A stretch of DNA of 64,000 nt from an uncultured Clostridia bacterium (GTDB lineage Bacteria; Bacillota; Clostridia; Lachnospirales; CAG-274). The translations under genes were made by a program, and so were the position numbers. This document shows, in pieces, positions 1-9,200 of this stretch. The stretch covers positions 59,881 through 123,880 of the forward strand of contig CANRPW010000002.1 of assembly GCA_947632615.1 (NCBI GenBank). Direction: 5' to 3'. How positions within the stretch are numbered: position 1 is the stretch's first letter; every line of letters starts with the position of its first letter. A model generated the notes under the pieces. It was not told where the DNA came from. It saw only the letters and a program-made list of their open reading frames with translations, and did no database searches.

Positions 1-182
1 CTCTGAAAACCGGGACGATCGAAGCTTGTTCCCGAAAAGCCATCATCTGTAAAAAACCTAAGATTAGAAAAGCCGTTTCTTATGGCGTACTCTTCCAGAA
101 TGGTTTTTTGATTAAGGATGCTATTGCTTACGTTGTCCTCCTCATGTGAAAAGCGACAATAAAGTGCTGTTATTTTGTCCAT
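1..182 (-). CDS. large serine recombinase, N-terminal part (cut by window edge)
   Basis: The last 60 codons read leftward from an ATG at 182 behind a strong AAAGGAGGG site. The peptide opens MDKITALYCRFS, where the Ser at residue 12 matches the catalytic serine of the resolvase domain. Later come a NSILNQK segment and DDGFSGTSFDRPGF, both typical of large serine integrases of Firmicutes conjugative transposons. Such enzymes catalyse excision and insertion between attP and attB at a 2-bp core. The remainder (normally about 500 residues in total) lies to the left of the window, so the catalytic domain is incomplete here and the C-terminal DNA-binding part cannot be assessed. Its place next to mobC-relaxase and the conjugation genes makes it the likely integrase of this element and suggests that one ICE end lies shortly to the left. 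Confidence 0.85.
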   Translation of the reverse strand, partial: MDKITALYCRFSHEEDNVSNSILNQKTILEEYAIRNGFSNLRFFTDDGFSGTSFDRPGFQ

Positions 183-289
183 ATTATGCCCTCCTTTGTA
201 TAAAGAACTGCGAACCATTATCCTACACTTTTATTATACCATGAGAAGCAGTCGAAAAAATTACATTTCCGAAATTACAAAATTAAAAA

Positions 290-322
290 TCAAAACATCG
301 GCAGCAACGGTAAACTGCACAT
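290..322 (-). CDS. possible 10-residue leader peptide upstream of recombinase
   Basis: A GGAGGTGAG site nine bases ahead of an ATG opens a ten-codon reading frame, MCSLPLLPMF, ending in TGA. It lies about 110 bases upstream of the recombinase start and could be a translated leader or chance. There is no homology evidence; the call rests only on the ribosome binding site and spacing. Confidence 0.2.
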   Translation of the reverse strand: MCSLPLLPMF

Positions 323-800
323 AGGAATCTCACCTCCGAGTGTTTTTCACTCAGCCCCGTAGGGAAGTATCATTATAGCCATCTGCGTGTCATCGCCTTT
401 ATAATTTACCAAATTATACTTTACAATAAGTGTACTTATCGCTCAGCCCCTTTGCTCGGAAAAACCAAAGCTTACAATCTTAATGACAGAGGGTCGTGGC
501 GTACATATTGCTTGGCTATCCGCAGACGGAAAGTACCGACATTTGTTATATTCGATTTTCAAAGAACAAATTTATTTTTATACAACAATTATAAAATCAA
601 GGGAATTTATTGTCAAGGTCCATTTTTAATTTTTTCAAAAATTTTCCTCTGCTTCGTTTCATTCATTACAAAGGTTGTTGCAGCTTCATTTGCAAATTAT
701 AATTTTTTGTTTTTGCAAAGCAATTGACAAAAATCTTTTGGCTCTTTATAATGAAAAGTGAAAAAAGAGATTTTGGGGTATTTATAATTTTGATTTGGGA
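323..800. other. gene-poor spacer between recombinase and oriT region
   Basis: No convincing gene is present. Two direct copies of a motif beginning GGGGCTGAG (minus strand, near 337-358 and 428-447) are followed by GA and an A/T-rich ACACT-like stretch. One of them forms a small GAGTG/CACTC hairpin. Short leftward frames end at the first copy but have no good start. The rest, about 540-800, is AT-rich with no clear feature. Confidence 0.35.
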
Positions 801-814
801 ACTTAAAATCTGCC

Positions 815-1000
815 GAAGGCTTCAAGGGTCTGTCTGCCCTTGAAAATCCCTGAGTCTGCCGACGGCTCAACTCAGAAAATACCTATTGTTTCTGAGTTGC
901 AAGCATAGGAAGTGTGGACACACCTTCCGCTTGTTGGGGAGATTTCCCCAAGCCCTATTTGGTGGAAATTCCCCCAAACCCCCGTTGATTTTAAAAAATC
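815..1000. other. candidate origin of transfer (oriT): cluster of inverted repeats
   Basis: Directly upstream of mobC-relaxase lie at least four short inverted repeats in a row. They are TTCAAGGG/CCCTTGAA (821-844), ACTCAGAAA/TTTCTGAGT (870-898), GGAAGTGTG/CACACCTTCC with a bulge (908-928), and TTGGGGA/TCCCCAA with a 4-nt loop (934-951). A C-rich AATTCCCCCAAACCCCC stretch follows. In conjugative elements of this type oriT usually sits just ahead of the mobC-relaxase pair. The nick site cannot be fixed from sequence alone. Confidence 0.5.
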
Positions 1001-1047
1001 AAAATATAAAAAACCGCAAAAAATAAAAATATGAAAAGGAGCGGATA

Positions 1048-1398
1048 ATGATGGGACGTTATCGCAATTCAACATTAAAGGTTATGCTGACAGAAGATGA
1101 AAAAGCTGCCATAAAAGAGAAAATGAAAATTCTTGGCATAACCACCATAAGTGAGTTTGTAAGAAAAGCTCTTAGTGTCAGCCCACTTGTAAGCATTGAT
1201 ATGAGCAGTCTTAACGAACTGGGCTATGAAATTAACAGGATAGGCAATAATATCAATCAGATTGCAAAAATTGCCAACCAAACCAAAAATATTTATCAGA
1301 ACGACATAGCGGATTTGCAGACAAAGATAGAAACTATTGATACTACTGTGACTGATTTAAAAAATCTGCTTACAAAATTGAATCGGGGTGAGTGCTAA
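1048..1398 (+). CDS. mobC: MobC-like relaxosome accessory protein
   Basis: A 116-residue protein. The N-terminus (NSTLKVMLTEDEKAAIKEK, then ITTISEFVRKAL) looks like a ribbon-helix-helix DNA-binding fold. The middle carries the MobC signature LGYEINRIGNNINQIAKIAN, followed by a C-terminal coiled coil. MobC proteins bind oriT and help the relaxase open the DNA. AAAAGGAG at 1034-1041 serves either of two adjacent ATGs (1048 or 1051). Its stop codon overlaps the relaxase start (TAATG), so the two are translationally coupled. The inverted repeats just upstream are its probable target. Confidence 0.88.
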   Translation: MMGRYRNSTLKVMLTEDEKAAIKEKMKILGITTISEFVRKALSVSPLVSIDMSSLNELGYEINRIGNNINQIAKIANQTKNIYQNDIADLQTKIETIDTTVTDLKNLLTKLNRGEC

Positions 1399-3152
1399 TG
1401 GCTCGCACCTCGATTGAACCTATACAGAGTGCTGCTCATCTCAAAAATGCTGTAAAATATATTCACGACAGAGATAAGACTGATTGGTTCGCATTGACTG
1501 ATAGTTATAAATGCTGTTTCAGTTCAGCAGAAATAGATTTTGAATACATCCGGGACAAAGAAGTCATTAAAAAGGGAGTAAACATTGCTTGGCACTTGCA
1601 TCAAGATTTTTCACCTGATGATAATGTTACTCCTGAACAAGCTCTTGAAATCGGCAAAGAGCTTATGCGGAGAATGTACCCAAATTATCAATATGTGATT
1701 GCAACTCACATTGACAAGGGACATATACACAACCACATAATTCTTAATTCTGTTAATTTTGTGGATTATCACAAGTTAGTCAGCAATTTTGGCACCCTTA
1801 AAGAACTCAGACGAATAAGCGATGAAATATGTAGGGAGAACAATCTCAGCGTAATTCAGTCCGACAGCAAAAAGAACACACGTAGGCTTGCGGAAAATAT
1901 AGATAAGGCTATCGAAGAATCACCCGATTTTGACAGTTTTATTGCCTATATGCAGGAGCTGGGCTATGAAGTAAAATTAGGCTCCAAACTTAAATTCAAG
2001 GACGATAAGATGGAGCATTTTATATCTTCAAAATCAATTTCTCAGGGCTACTCGGAGGACATGATAAAGTACCGCATCGCAAACAAAGATAAAGACATTA
2101 AGGTAGCAAGAAAAAGAACACGGTGGGATGATAAAATAAAGGTAAGGAGTAAGACCCAGCTTCTAAAACACGATATCGACAGTGTTTTGAAAACGGCTCA
2201 GACCTATACCGATTTTATAAACCAAATGAAGGACAGGGGCTATGAGATCAAGCAAGGAGAACATCTTGCCTTCAAAAAATTAACAGGCGGCGAAGAAGAC
2301 GAAAAATCACGTTTCAGGCGAAGCGAAAAAATCGGACTTCATTACACCGAGGAAGTCATTAAATGGCGAATAAATCATAGAGAGGAGTATGAAAAGATGT
2401 CACAGGAAAGAAAGATTGAAAAGGTAATAACAGTCACTGATAAAATCAAGTATGGCGGTCGTGGACTCAGTAATTGGGCTGCGGGAGAGAACAGTAAACG
2501 AGGTAATGCAGCCAAGAACTGGATTATTGATAATCTTGTAGATGAATGGTTGATGAAAAATAATTATAATCCGGTTGTTTATAACAGAGAAAATAGTGCC
2601 CTTGATTTTGCTGTTTTCTTGGAATATTACGACAAAAAGAAAGAAGCTTTGGACAATCTTGAAAAAGAAGTTGCAGTCATCACAGCCGAGATGAAAAAGA
2701 TACAAAAGACTATCAAGTCCGTAGAACAGTATTTTATACTTAAACCCACTGCCCAAAAATATGTGAATGTTGATTATCAACAGCTAAGTGACGCTGAAAA
2801 ATCCATCTGCAAATCTGTTATATCAAAGTATAATTATCACGTAAATGTAATCAATGAGGGTAAGGAGTTTTACGGCACTTTAAGCATGAAAGAGCTTTGG
2901 CAAAAATACAACTCTCTCAAAAGCAAAAGGGTTGAAATGCTTGATAAGCTGACAAAAGAAAAATTGGACTTTGACACATACGAAACCGTCAAATATAATA
3001 TGGAGCATGAAGACGGAATATGTCATTGCACTCGTGAAGAAGCTGAAGAGCATATGCAATATTTTCTTGAAACAGAAAAGCACTTGCAAGAAAAAATCCA
3101 AAAAAAAGAAAACCGCAAGAAAGCCGTTAAGGATTTTTTCGGTCTTGACTAA
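1398..3152 (+). CDS. MobP-type relaxase/mobilisation nuclease
   Basis: A 584-residue relaxase (Relaxase/Mobilisation nuclease family, PF03432-like). The metal-binding triad is visible as HIDKGHIHNHI near residues 104-114, and the N-terminal AAHLKNAVKYIHD segment is typical of the family. The enzyme should nick oriT through a tyrosine and lead the strand into the recipient. Residues 170-330 hold two similar blocks (DFDSFIAYMQELGYEVKLG and TDFINQMKDRGYEIKQG), each followed by a segment ending in a YSEDMIKYRI- or YTEEVIKWRI-like motif. This repeat is seen in Tn1549-type relaxases. The C-terminal third is coiled coil. The ATG at 1398 overlapping the mobC stop is preferred over a GTG at 1392. Confidence 0.9.
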   Translation: MARTSIEPIQSAAHLKNAVKYIHDRDKTDWFALTDSYKCCFSSAEIDFEYIRDKEVIKKGVNIAWHLHQDFSPDDNVTPEQALEIGKELMRRMYPNYQYVIATHIDKGHIHNHIILNSVNFVDYHKLVSNFGTLKELRRISDEICRENNLSVIQSDSKKNTRRLAENIDKAIEESPDFDSFIAYMQELGYEVKLGSKLKFKDDKMEHFISSKSISQGYSEDMIKYRIANKDKDIKVARKRTRWDDKIKVRSKTQLLKHDIDSVLKTAQTYTDFINQMKDRGYEIKQGEHLAFKKLTGGEEDEKSRFRRSEKIGLHYTEEVIKWRINHREEYEKMSQERKIEKVITVTDKIKYGGRGLSNWAAGENSKRGNAAKNWIIDNLVDEWLMKNNYNPVVYNRENSALDFAVFLEYYDKKKEALDNLEKEVAVITAEMKKIQKTIKSVEQYFILKPTAQKYVNVDYQQLSDAEKSICKSVISKYNYHVNVINEGKEFYGTLSMKELWQKYNSLKSKRVEMLDKLTKEKLDFDTYETVKYNMEHEDGICHCTREEAEEHMQYFLETEKHLQEKIQKKENRKKAVKDFFGLD

Positions 3153-3183
3153 TGCTCAATATTTGTGGAGGGAGGACAATTAT

Positions 3184-3924
3184 ATGATAAACAAAATTGG
3201 TAGGCTATACCTTGATGTTCCTTATGCAGACAAAGATAAAGTCAAGGCACTCGGAGCTAAATGGGACAGTTCAATTAAGAAGTGGTATTACAGAGGTTCC
3301 GCATATAACTATTTTAAATTTGCCGATTGGCTGCCGTTTGATTTGAGTGACAACATAATAGTAATTGACAATATTTACATATTGGAAGGAAAGAGAATAT
3401 GTTGGAAATGCAAAAAGGAAACAACTGTAATTGCCCTTGGAGTATGTGAAAATATTGAGGTTTTTTTTGACTATGAAAAAGACAAATATGTATGTAACAT
3501 AGATAATATTTTCTGTGAGTTGCATTTAGCTTGGGCGTATGAGGAAAAACAAATACCGCCTTTATTGTTAAAGTATATAAAATCTCAATATTCCGTAAAA
3601 ACAGGCTATTCAAAGAGAGCAGGCAAGAATTTTGCAAATCATTGTCAGCACTGTGGAACAATACAGGGCAATAATTTCCTTTTTGAGGAATCTGACAGCC
3701 CATTTTCCAATTGTGCATTTGGAGATGTATTACGAAAGCGTATGGAAAAATTAAAAATTAAACAGATTCCTATTGCTGATAATATACAACTTGACTGGAA
3801 CATATCATACAGTTCAAATGATTTTGCATATCTTGACTATTGTGATGATGTGGAGATAATTAATATAAGAGCAGAGGGCACTAATACTGAACCTCTTACA
3901 TATAAAGATTTATATTTACTTTAA
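3184..3924 (+). CDS. DUF5710-domain protein with two zinc-ribbon-like cysteine pairs
   Basis: A 246-residue protein. Residues 1-45 (RLYLDVPYADKDKVKALGAK then WDSSIKKWYY) match the DUF5710 module found in many plasmid and ICE replication or nuclease proteins, where it probably binds nucleic acid. Two metal-site candidates follow: CWKCKK with a later Cys near residue 80, and HCQHC near 160. Start choice: an ATG at 3184 preceded by GGAGGGAGGA; an open frame extends further upstream into the relaxase but has no ribosome site. It is the third gene of the mobC-relaxase operon and is followed by a terminator. Function is inferred from the domain only. Confidence 0.7.
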   Translation: MINKIGRLYLDVPYADKDKVKALGAKWDSSIKKWYYRGSAYNYFKFADWLPFDLSDNIIVIDNIYILEGKRICWKCKKETTVIALGVCENIEVFFDYEKDKYVCNIDNIFCELHLAWAYEEKQIPPLLLKYIKSQYSVKTGYSKRAGKNFANHCQHCGTIQGNNFLFEESDSPFSNCAFGDVLRKRMEKLKIKQIPIADNIQLDWNISYSSNDFAYLDYCDDVEIINIRAEGTNTEPLTYKDLYLL

Positions 3925-4010
3925 TATTGACTAATGCTTAAAAGTGTGGTAATATAAAAACACAAGAAGGAACAACTTAAGCAATTGTTCCTCCACGTAG
4001 TTTGATTATG

Positions 4011-4057
4011 AATAATCGCCCCTAACTTCGGAAAACGCAAGGGCGATTATTTTTTTA
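4011..4057 (+). terminator. terminator of mobC-relaxase operon
   Basis: Stem AATAATCGCCC / GGGCGATTATT (11 bp) followed by a T run. A second inverted repeat AGGAACAA/TTGTTCCT lies just ahead (3968-3992). The stem also overlaps the 3' end of a short leftward frame. Confidence 0.8.
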
Positions 4058-4124
4058 TTATGTAAAACATAATTATGATGGCGATAATAAATATCTGCAC
4101 ATCATGTATAAGTATTATTATAAT
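4047..4124 (-). CDS. possible 25-residue hydrophobic peptide (type I toxin-like), non-standard start
   Basis: A strong AAAGGAGG site reads leftward into a frame of almost pure Ile/Leu/Val/Phe ending in a Lys pair and a stop inside the terminator hairpin. The only codon at good spacing is ATT (4122-4124). A GTG at 4128-4130 overlaps the ribosome site. Size, hydrophobicity, basic C-terminus and convergent overlap with a neighbouring transcript resemble type I toxins (Fst/TxpA/holin-like) on Firmicutes elements. No family match can be claimed. Confidence 0.3.
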   Translation of the reverse strand: MIIILIHDVQIFIIAIIIMFYIIKK

Positions 4125-4152
4125 AACCACCTCCTTTACTCACAACTCGGCG

Positions 4153-4186
4153 TGTACACTTGTGTACAATTATGTACAGTTGTGTA
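4153..4186. promoter_or_regulatory. operator-like TGTACA repeats
   Basis: A perfect 16-bp palindrome TGTACACTTGTGTACA (4153-4168) is followed by further half-sites TGTACA and TGTGTA. On the minus strand TTGTTA-N17-CATAAT overlaps these repeats, so a repressed leftward promoter serving the small hydrophobic frame is plausible. The rest of the 3925-4594 gap shows a CCGATGG/CCATCGG inverted repeat (4250-4272) and TTTTATATG/CATATAAAA repeats, and no further gene. Confidence 0.4.
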
Positions 4187-4427
4187 TAGCCTAACAAGTA
4201 CAAGTAAAAGTTGGTAGAAGAACAACCGCCCGTCATTCCCTCCTGCTGACCGATGGAAACTATTTCCCATCGGCTAATGGCATTATATCACAACAGACGG
4301 CAATTTTCAACATATAAATATGGGAATAATACGGTTATTCAGATTTTTATGTGAATAAGAAGTATTTTTATATGTTGCTGTTTGTCATATAAAAATTTAC
4401 CGTAGTTTTTTTGTTTTTTTTCGCAAT

Positions 4428-4482
4428 AAAAAACATCTGTCCGAAAAGCTGATTTTAAATGGCTTTACGGACAGATGTTTTT
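4428..4482 (-). terminator. bidirectional terminator downstream of the 97-residue gene
   Basis: Long stem: AAAAACATCTGTCCG pairs with CGGACAGATGTTTTT, with an inner AAAGC/GCTTT extension and T-rich flanks on both strands. It ends the leftward ICE transcript. Confidence 0.75.
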
Positions 4483-4594
4483 AATAATGGGATTTATCTT
4501 TTTAAATACGACAGTTTTACCGTATTTGCATTGCCACAATAATTGGCATATTTTTATATGGCTTAGAAAAAACAAATTAAACTTAACGGCAGTT

Positions 4595-4888
4595 TTACGG
4601 TTTTTTCATACTGTTTAACCTTGCTATATTGCTTTTTGCCGCAGCTATTTGTTTTTCGGTTCGGGGCTTGCTGAATGGCTTACGCAAGTGTATGTATTTC
4701 TTATCGGAAATTATGTAGGTTTTTGAATACTCGTCCTCAGACTTTAGTTTGTAGACTTCGGGAAATTCCTCGGCGAGGGCTGACAGCTTTTTCATTAGCC
4801 TTTTGTTACAGGTGTAAACCTCAGCTGATCTTTCCGCATTATTGAAATTGATAATTGTTTCTTGTTCGTATGGTGTAAGGTTTTGCAT
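4595..4888 (-). CDS. small conserved ICE protein, function unknown
   Basis: A 97-residue, basic protein beginning MQNLTPYEQETIINFNNAE, with GGAGG well placed ahead of the ATG. It contains an RLMKKLSALAEEFPEVYKL helix and a basic C-terminus (RKPFSKPRTEKQIAAAK). Proteins of this look are common as short reading frames in Firmicutes plasmids, phages and ICEs, but I do not know a function. It is the last leftward gene of the element before the relaxase operon on the other strand and is followed by a strong terminator. Confidence 0.65.
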   Translation of the reverse strand: MQNLTPYEQETIINFNNAERSAEVYTCNKRLMKKLSALAEEFPEVYKLKSEDEYSKTYIISDKKYIHLRKPFSKPRTEKQIAAAKSNIARLNSMKKP

Positions 4889-5044
4889 TGATTTTTTCCT
4901 CCGTTTTTCATATTAAGAAAAATCCTCCCATCATAAGACAGGAGGATTTAATATTTTGTATTAAGTATTATGTTCTATGGCAGGTATCATATTTTCGGCT
5001 AATTTCAGATTATATAATAAACCCAAGCAAAAGAAAAGAGTATA

Positions 5045-5350
5045 TTATTTGTTACTCTCACAATCATAATAACAAAGTTTTTCATTATTTGAATAATGTG
5101 TTTCACAAACATCATCTGCATTGCTTAACCAACTCATAGGCAATTTAGGCAAATAACCTTTTTCTATTGCAAATGTAAGACACTCCATAACCGTTGACAA
5201 GCCCATTGAAAAATCGTGACAGTTATCCCTAAGATGAAATACCACAGGTTCAAAACAGCTTTCGCAGTTTATATTCTCAGCCTTTTGTACTCTTGCTCTG
5301 TTATAGAATATCCTCTTGTGCTTTATTTGTTTATGCTTTGATTTGCTCAT
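5045..5350 (-). CDS. cysteine-rich small protein, function unknown
   Basis: A 101-residue protein starting MSKSKHKQIKHKR. The ATG at 5350 has AAAGGAG upstream; a longer frame to 5476 lacks a ribosome site and overlaps the neighbouring gene. A basic N-terminus is followed by CESC and single Cys residues in the DNCHDF, MECLTF and DVCETHY segments, and the C-terminus ends YYDCESNK. The Cys pattern suggests a metal site or disulfides. It lies downstream of the YkgJ-like gene, separated by a small terminator, so it may be transcribed on its own. No family recognised. Confidence 0.6.
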   Translation of the reverse strand: MSKSKHKQIKHKRIFYNRARVQKAENINCESCFEPVVFHLRDNCHDFSMGLSTVMECLTFAIEKGYLPKLPMSWLSNADDVCETHYSNNEKLCYYDCESNK

Positions 5351-5396
5351 ATTAAATGCTCCTTTCGGTTCGTTATTATAAATTTGTAAATATAAA

Positions 5397-5422
5397 AACC
5401 CTCTACAAATTGATAGAGGGTT
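5397..5422 (-). terminator. hairpin after YkgJ-like gene
   Basis: Stem AACCCTCT/AGAGGGTT immediately past the stop of the YkgJ-like gene, followed on the minus strand by a T-rich stretch. Confidence 0.55.
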
Positions 5423-5423
5423 A

Positions 5424-6143
5424 TCAAGTAAAAAGTGTATATACAAATTCATCAAGGGTTTTGTTAAAACTTGCATAAAACAAGTCTTTCATATGTTGTG
5501 ATGGCAGTTGACCATTTTTAATATCAGAAAACCAATATACCAACCTTTTAGGCGGTAAAAATATTCTCTTGTTGGGTATAACAGGATGTGAAAATAATAT
5601 TGTATTTTCATATGTATCTGTATGACTGTCAAGCAATTTTGTATTTTTTAGCTTAGGGCAGAAAGTGTTTTCTGAATAAAGCCCATATTTTCGACAAATC
5701 AAAGGGCGAACTTCATATATTCTGCAAACTCCGTTTGCATTATTGACAAATATACAATATGGCGAAGATATGTTCATCTTAGCTTTTTGCGAAAATTCCT
5801 TTATAAAATCTTCTCCAAATTTTATGCCCATATATCTTAAAATTGCGAAATATTCAACAATGCTAACGTCAAAATCTGAAGCGCAACAAGATGAACAGCC
5901 TTCCGAACATACTGTATTGTTGAGTTGACAGGCATCCTTTTCCAACTTATCAAAATATTCATATAAGTAAGCTATTGCAGATTTTGGATTCATATGCTTA
6001 TCTTCCTTTATTAATTTTATGTTGGCAATACGTTTTGAATTATTCTCAACATCTACTAAAACAAAACTGTACCATTCATCTATTACAAAATTGTTTTCGG
6101 GAAAATGTATTATTTCTTTTAATTGCTGTAATCTTAAGCTCAT
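5424..6143 (-). CDS. YkgJ family cysteine-cluster protein
   Basis: A 239-residue protein with the CxxCC pattern CSEGCSSCCASDFDVS near residue 80, followed by GVCRIYEVRPLICRKYG near 145 and a later CPKL. These are the hallmarks of the YkgJ/CxxCxxCC family (PF03692), predicted to hold zinc or an iron-sulfur cluster. The first 45 residues are extra relative to a minimal family member. AAAGGAG precedes the ATG. It follows the giant polyvalent gene in the leftward transcript, separated by an 85-base spacer with a weak hairpin (6195-6222). Biological role in the element is unknown. Confidence 0.75.
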   Translation of the reverse strand: MSLRLQQLKEIIHFPENNFVIDEWYSFVLVDVENNSKRIANIKLIKEDKHMNPKSAIAYLYEYFDKLEKDACQLNNTVCSEGCSSCCASDFDVSIVEYFAILRYMGIKFGEDFIKEFSQKAKMNISSPYCIFVNNANGVCRIYEVRPLICRKYGLYSENTFCPKLKNTKLLDSHTDTYENTILFSHPVIPNKRIFLPPKRLVYWFSDIKNGQLPSQHMKDLFYASFNKTLDEFVYTLFT

Positions 6144-6228
6144 ATTTATTCTCCTTTATATTATATTCTTTTCTGTTATCTGTCAAGTAGAATATCCTCC
6201 CGTCTTTTGGGGGATGGGAGGAATTGTT

Positions 6229-9200
6229 TTACCTTGCTTCGCGGCGGTGAGCTGATTTCTGTTCTTGGGAAGTTTCTTTTTCGACCGGGGGTTCCTGCTT
6301 TGGTGTGAGAGCTTCAGTTAATTCTTTATTAAGAGCTTCCAAACGGGCTTTTTTTGATTTCAATTCATCTAAATGAGAAAATGGTTTTATGATTTCCTCT
6401 TTCAGTGTTTTAAGAGTTGTTTCTGTCTCTTTAATGCTTGCTATGGTAGAATCGTATTGTTTATTGATGTGTTTAATAGTATTGTCAAGACGGGTAATAT
6501 TGCCTATTGGGTCATCGCCCAATCCGATTGTATAGGACATTTCTCTTTTGAGGGTGAGCTTGATTTCACCCAGCTTGCCGCCAAAAGAAGGAATTATCTC
6601 AAAGCCCCTGTATTCGCCTATGGGCTTATTATTATGAGCATTATTAAGACTTTCCTGAAGGAGTATTGTTCCTGCTTCTTTTTTATCAGTATACGTTTTG
6701 TCGCTGTTGTAAAATGTTATTCCCATAAAAACAGAGGAAATATTTTCATTGACATATTCCATATCCTTTTTATAGCCCTCGGCAGCAGCCTTTTTCATTT
6801 TTATTTCAAGAGGATATTTCTCTGAAATCTCTCTTTGCAGCTTGCGATGGTTTTCCTTATATGTTCCGTAGAGTCTGTCAAGACGACTCACTTCTATGTC
6901 AAGCTCCGTCTTTTCCTTTATTTTGGGGTCACCTGCGGCGATAGCTTTTATTTCGGCATAGCTTAAAACGGTTTCATCTACGTCTTCTGCGGCTCTTGCC
7001 GGAGTTTTGCTTGTCATTATCTGACTTATGAAACGCTGCTTGTTTTCCACCAGCTGATACATGTAGCTGTCAAATGTGTTTTTTGTTACATAACTGTAAA
7101 TGTCAACCTCTGCGTTGGTGTTGCCTTGCCGTATAATACGACCGTTCCTCTGTTCGAGGTCTGAGGGACGCCATGGGCAGTCCAGATGGTGGAGGGCTTT
7201 AAGCTTTGTCTGAACATTCACGCCTGTTCCCATTTTACCAGTAGAGCCTAAAAGAACGCTGACCTCGCCGTTGTTCACCTTTTCAAAAAGAGCCTGTTTC
7301 TGTTCGTCAGTGTTGTAATCGTGAATAAAGGCTATCTCTTCAGAGGGTATCCCCTGATTTATAAGCTTCTTCCTTATATCATCATAAACACTGAATCCCT
7401 CGCCTTTCGGTGTGGAAAGGTCACAGAAAATAAGCTGAGCTGACCTGTCGGGAGTTGTTTCAATCCAGATTTTAAACACATTTCTTGCACAAATATTAAC
7501 CTTGCTTTCGGGGTTGTCCTCCAAAAGAGGATTGATTATCCTTTGGTCAAGGGCAAGTCTGCGACCGTCATTCGTTATCTTCAGCATATTATCCTCAGAT
7601 GGGTCTACATTGCCGTTCCTTATCCTTTCAGCACGCTTTGAAAGCTCCTCAACCATACCTTTCTGTATGTCCGTTGCTTCGGCTGAAATTGTGTGGAAGT
7701 TTGCTTTTGGAACAGGCAAATCCAATACGTCTGCCGTCTTTACGTCCGCCGTTTCCTTGAAAATTGTCATAAGCTCCGGCAGATTATAGAATTTTGCAAA
7801 GCGTGTTTTCATACGATATCCCTTGCCTTCGGGAGCAAGTTCAAGAGATGTTTTTGTTTCTCCGAAGGAGCTTGCCCAAGCATCAAAGTTCTGAAGTCCC
7901 AACTCCTTCAGTCTGTCATTTTGCAGATATTTCTGCATTATGAAAAGCTCTGACATGGAATTTGACACGGGAGTACCCGTTGCAAAGACAATACCTCTGC
8001 CGTCTGTTTTTTTGTCAATGTAACGACACTTAAGGTATAAGTCCTCTGCTCGCTGACTGCGGCTGCTTGTGTTTACTCCTGCAACATTTGTCATTTTGCT
8101 TACAAAAAATAAATTCTTGAAGTTATGGGCTTCGTCTATGTATATCTTGTCCACGCCTAAGTCCTCAAAGGTAACTGCCGTATCCTTGGGCTTCTTCTCA
8201 GTCAAGGCTTCTAACTTGCTTTTGAGGTTTTTCCTTACTGCCGCAAGCTCCTTTACTGTGAAGCCCCTGTTGTTTTTCTCAGCCTTTACACTGTCTAAAA
8301 ATTCGGATATTTCATTTATTTCATCTTCAATAAATGCCATCTGTCTTTCAGCCGAAAGAGGTATTTTTTCAAGCTGCTCATGACTTATAATTACTGCATC
8401 ATAGTTTCCCGTAGCTATCCTCGAACAGAACCTTTGCCTGTTTTTAGGCGTAAAGTCGTTTTTTGAAGGTACTAAAATATTAGCCCCAGGATAAAGAGTC
8501 AGAAATTCCTTTGCTGTCTGCCCTACAATGTGTTTCGGCACAACAATAAGGCTTTTGCTGCAAAGCCCCAGACGTTTGCTTTCCATTGCCGAAGCAGCCA
8601 TTTCAAAGGTCTTGCCTGCACCTACTGTGTGGGCAAGAAGTGTGTTCTTGCCGTAAATGCTGTGGGCTATGGCGTTTTTCTGATGTTCCCGCAAGGTTAT
8701 CTCGGAGTTCATGCCCACGAAGTTGAGGTGGCTTCCATCATATTCTCTCGGACGCATAGAATTGAATTTTTCATTGTATATACGGCAGAGGTCGTCTGCT
8801 CTTTCGGGGTCTGCAAAAATCCAATTTTTGAATTTTTCTTTGAGAAGCTGCTGCTTTTCACAGGCAAGGTCAGTTTCCTTTTGATTGAGAACGGACTTTT
8901 TATGGCCGTTGCCGTCCACATAATAATCCATCACTCTTACGGGTTTGCCGTTAAGCGTATTTTCTATTATTTTGTAAGCGTTAATTCGGGACGTTCCGTA
9001 AACCTGTGAGGAATTAACATCCGACGCTGCCAACATAGTGCCGGAATTGCTTATTGCCCACACTGATGTGTAAGGATTGTAATCTAAAGCAAAGACGCAA
9101 GAACGACTGCTTCTGCTGTCAAAGGGGTTTTCATTACTGCCTATCATGTCACTTCTCATATAGCTTGGCGTTTTGAGTGTTTCATAAATAAACTGCTCAT

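Noticed and set aside
452..727. 91-codon rightward open frame in the recombinase-oriT spacer
   Set aside because: Starts at TTG without a ribosome site, composition is low-complexity Phe/Leu/Asn from AT-rich DNA, and it matches no family.
2971..3183. Upstream extension of the DUF5710 gene into the relaxase gene
   Set aside because: No ribosome site; a strong one lies at the ATG 3184, where the DUF5710 homology begins.
8530..9009. 159-codon rightward frame inside the giant gene, and similar long antisense frames at 10895-11347 and 12548-12964
   Set aside because: Antisense to conserved methylase, helicase and MuF-C coding sequence, without ribosome sites; explained by codon use of the real gene.
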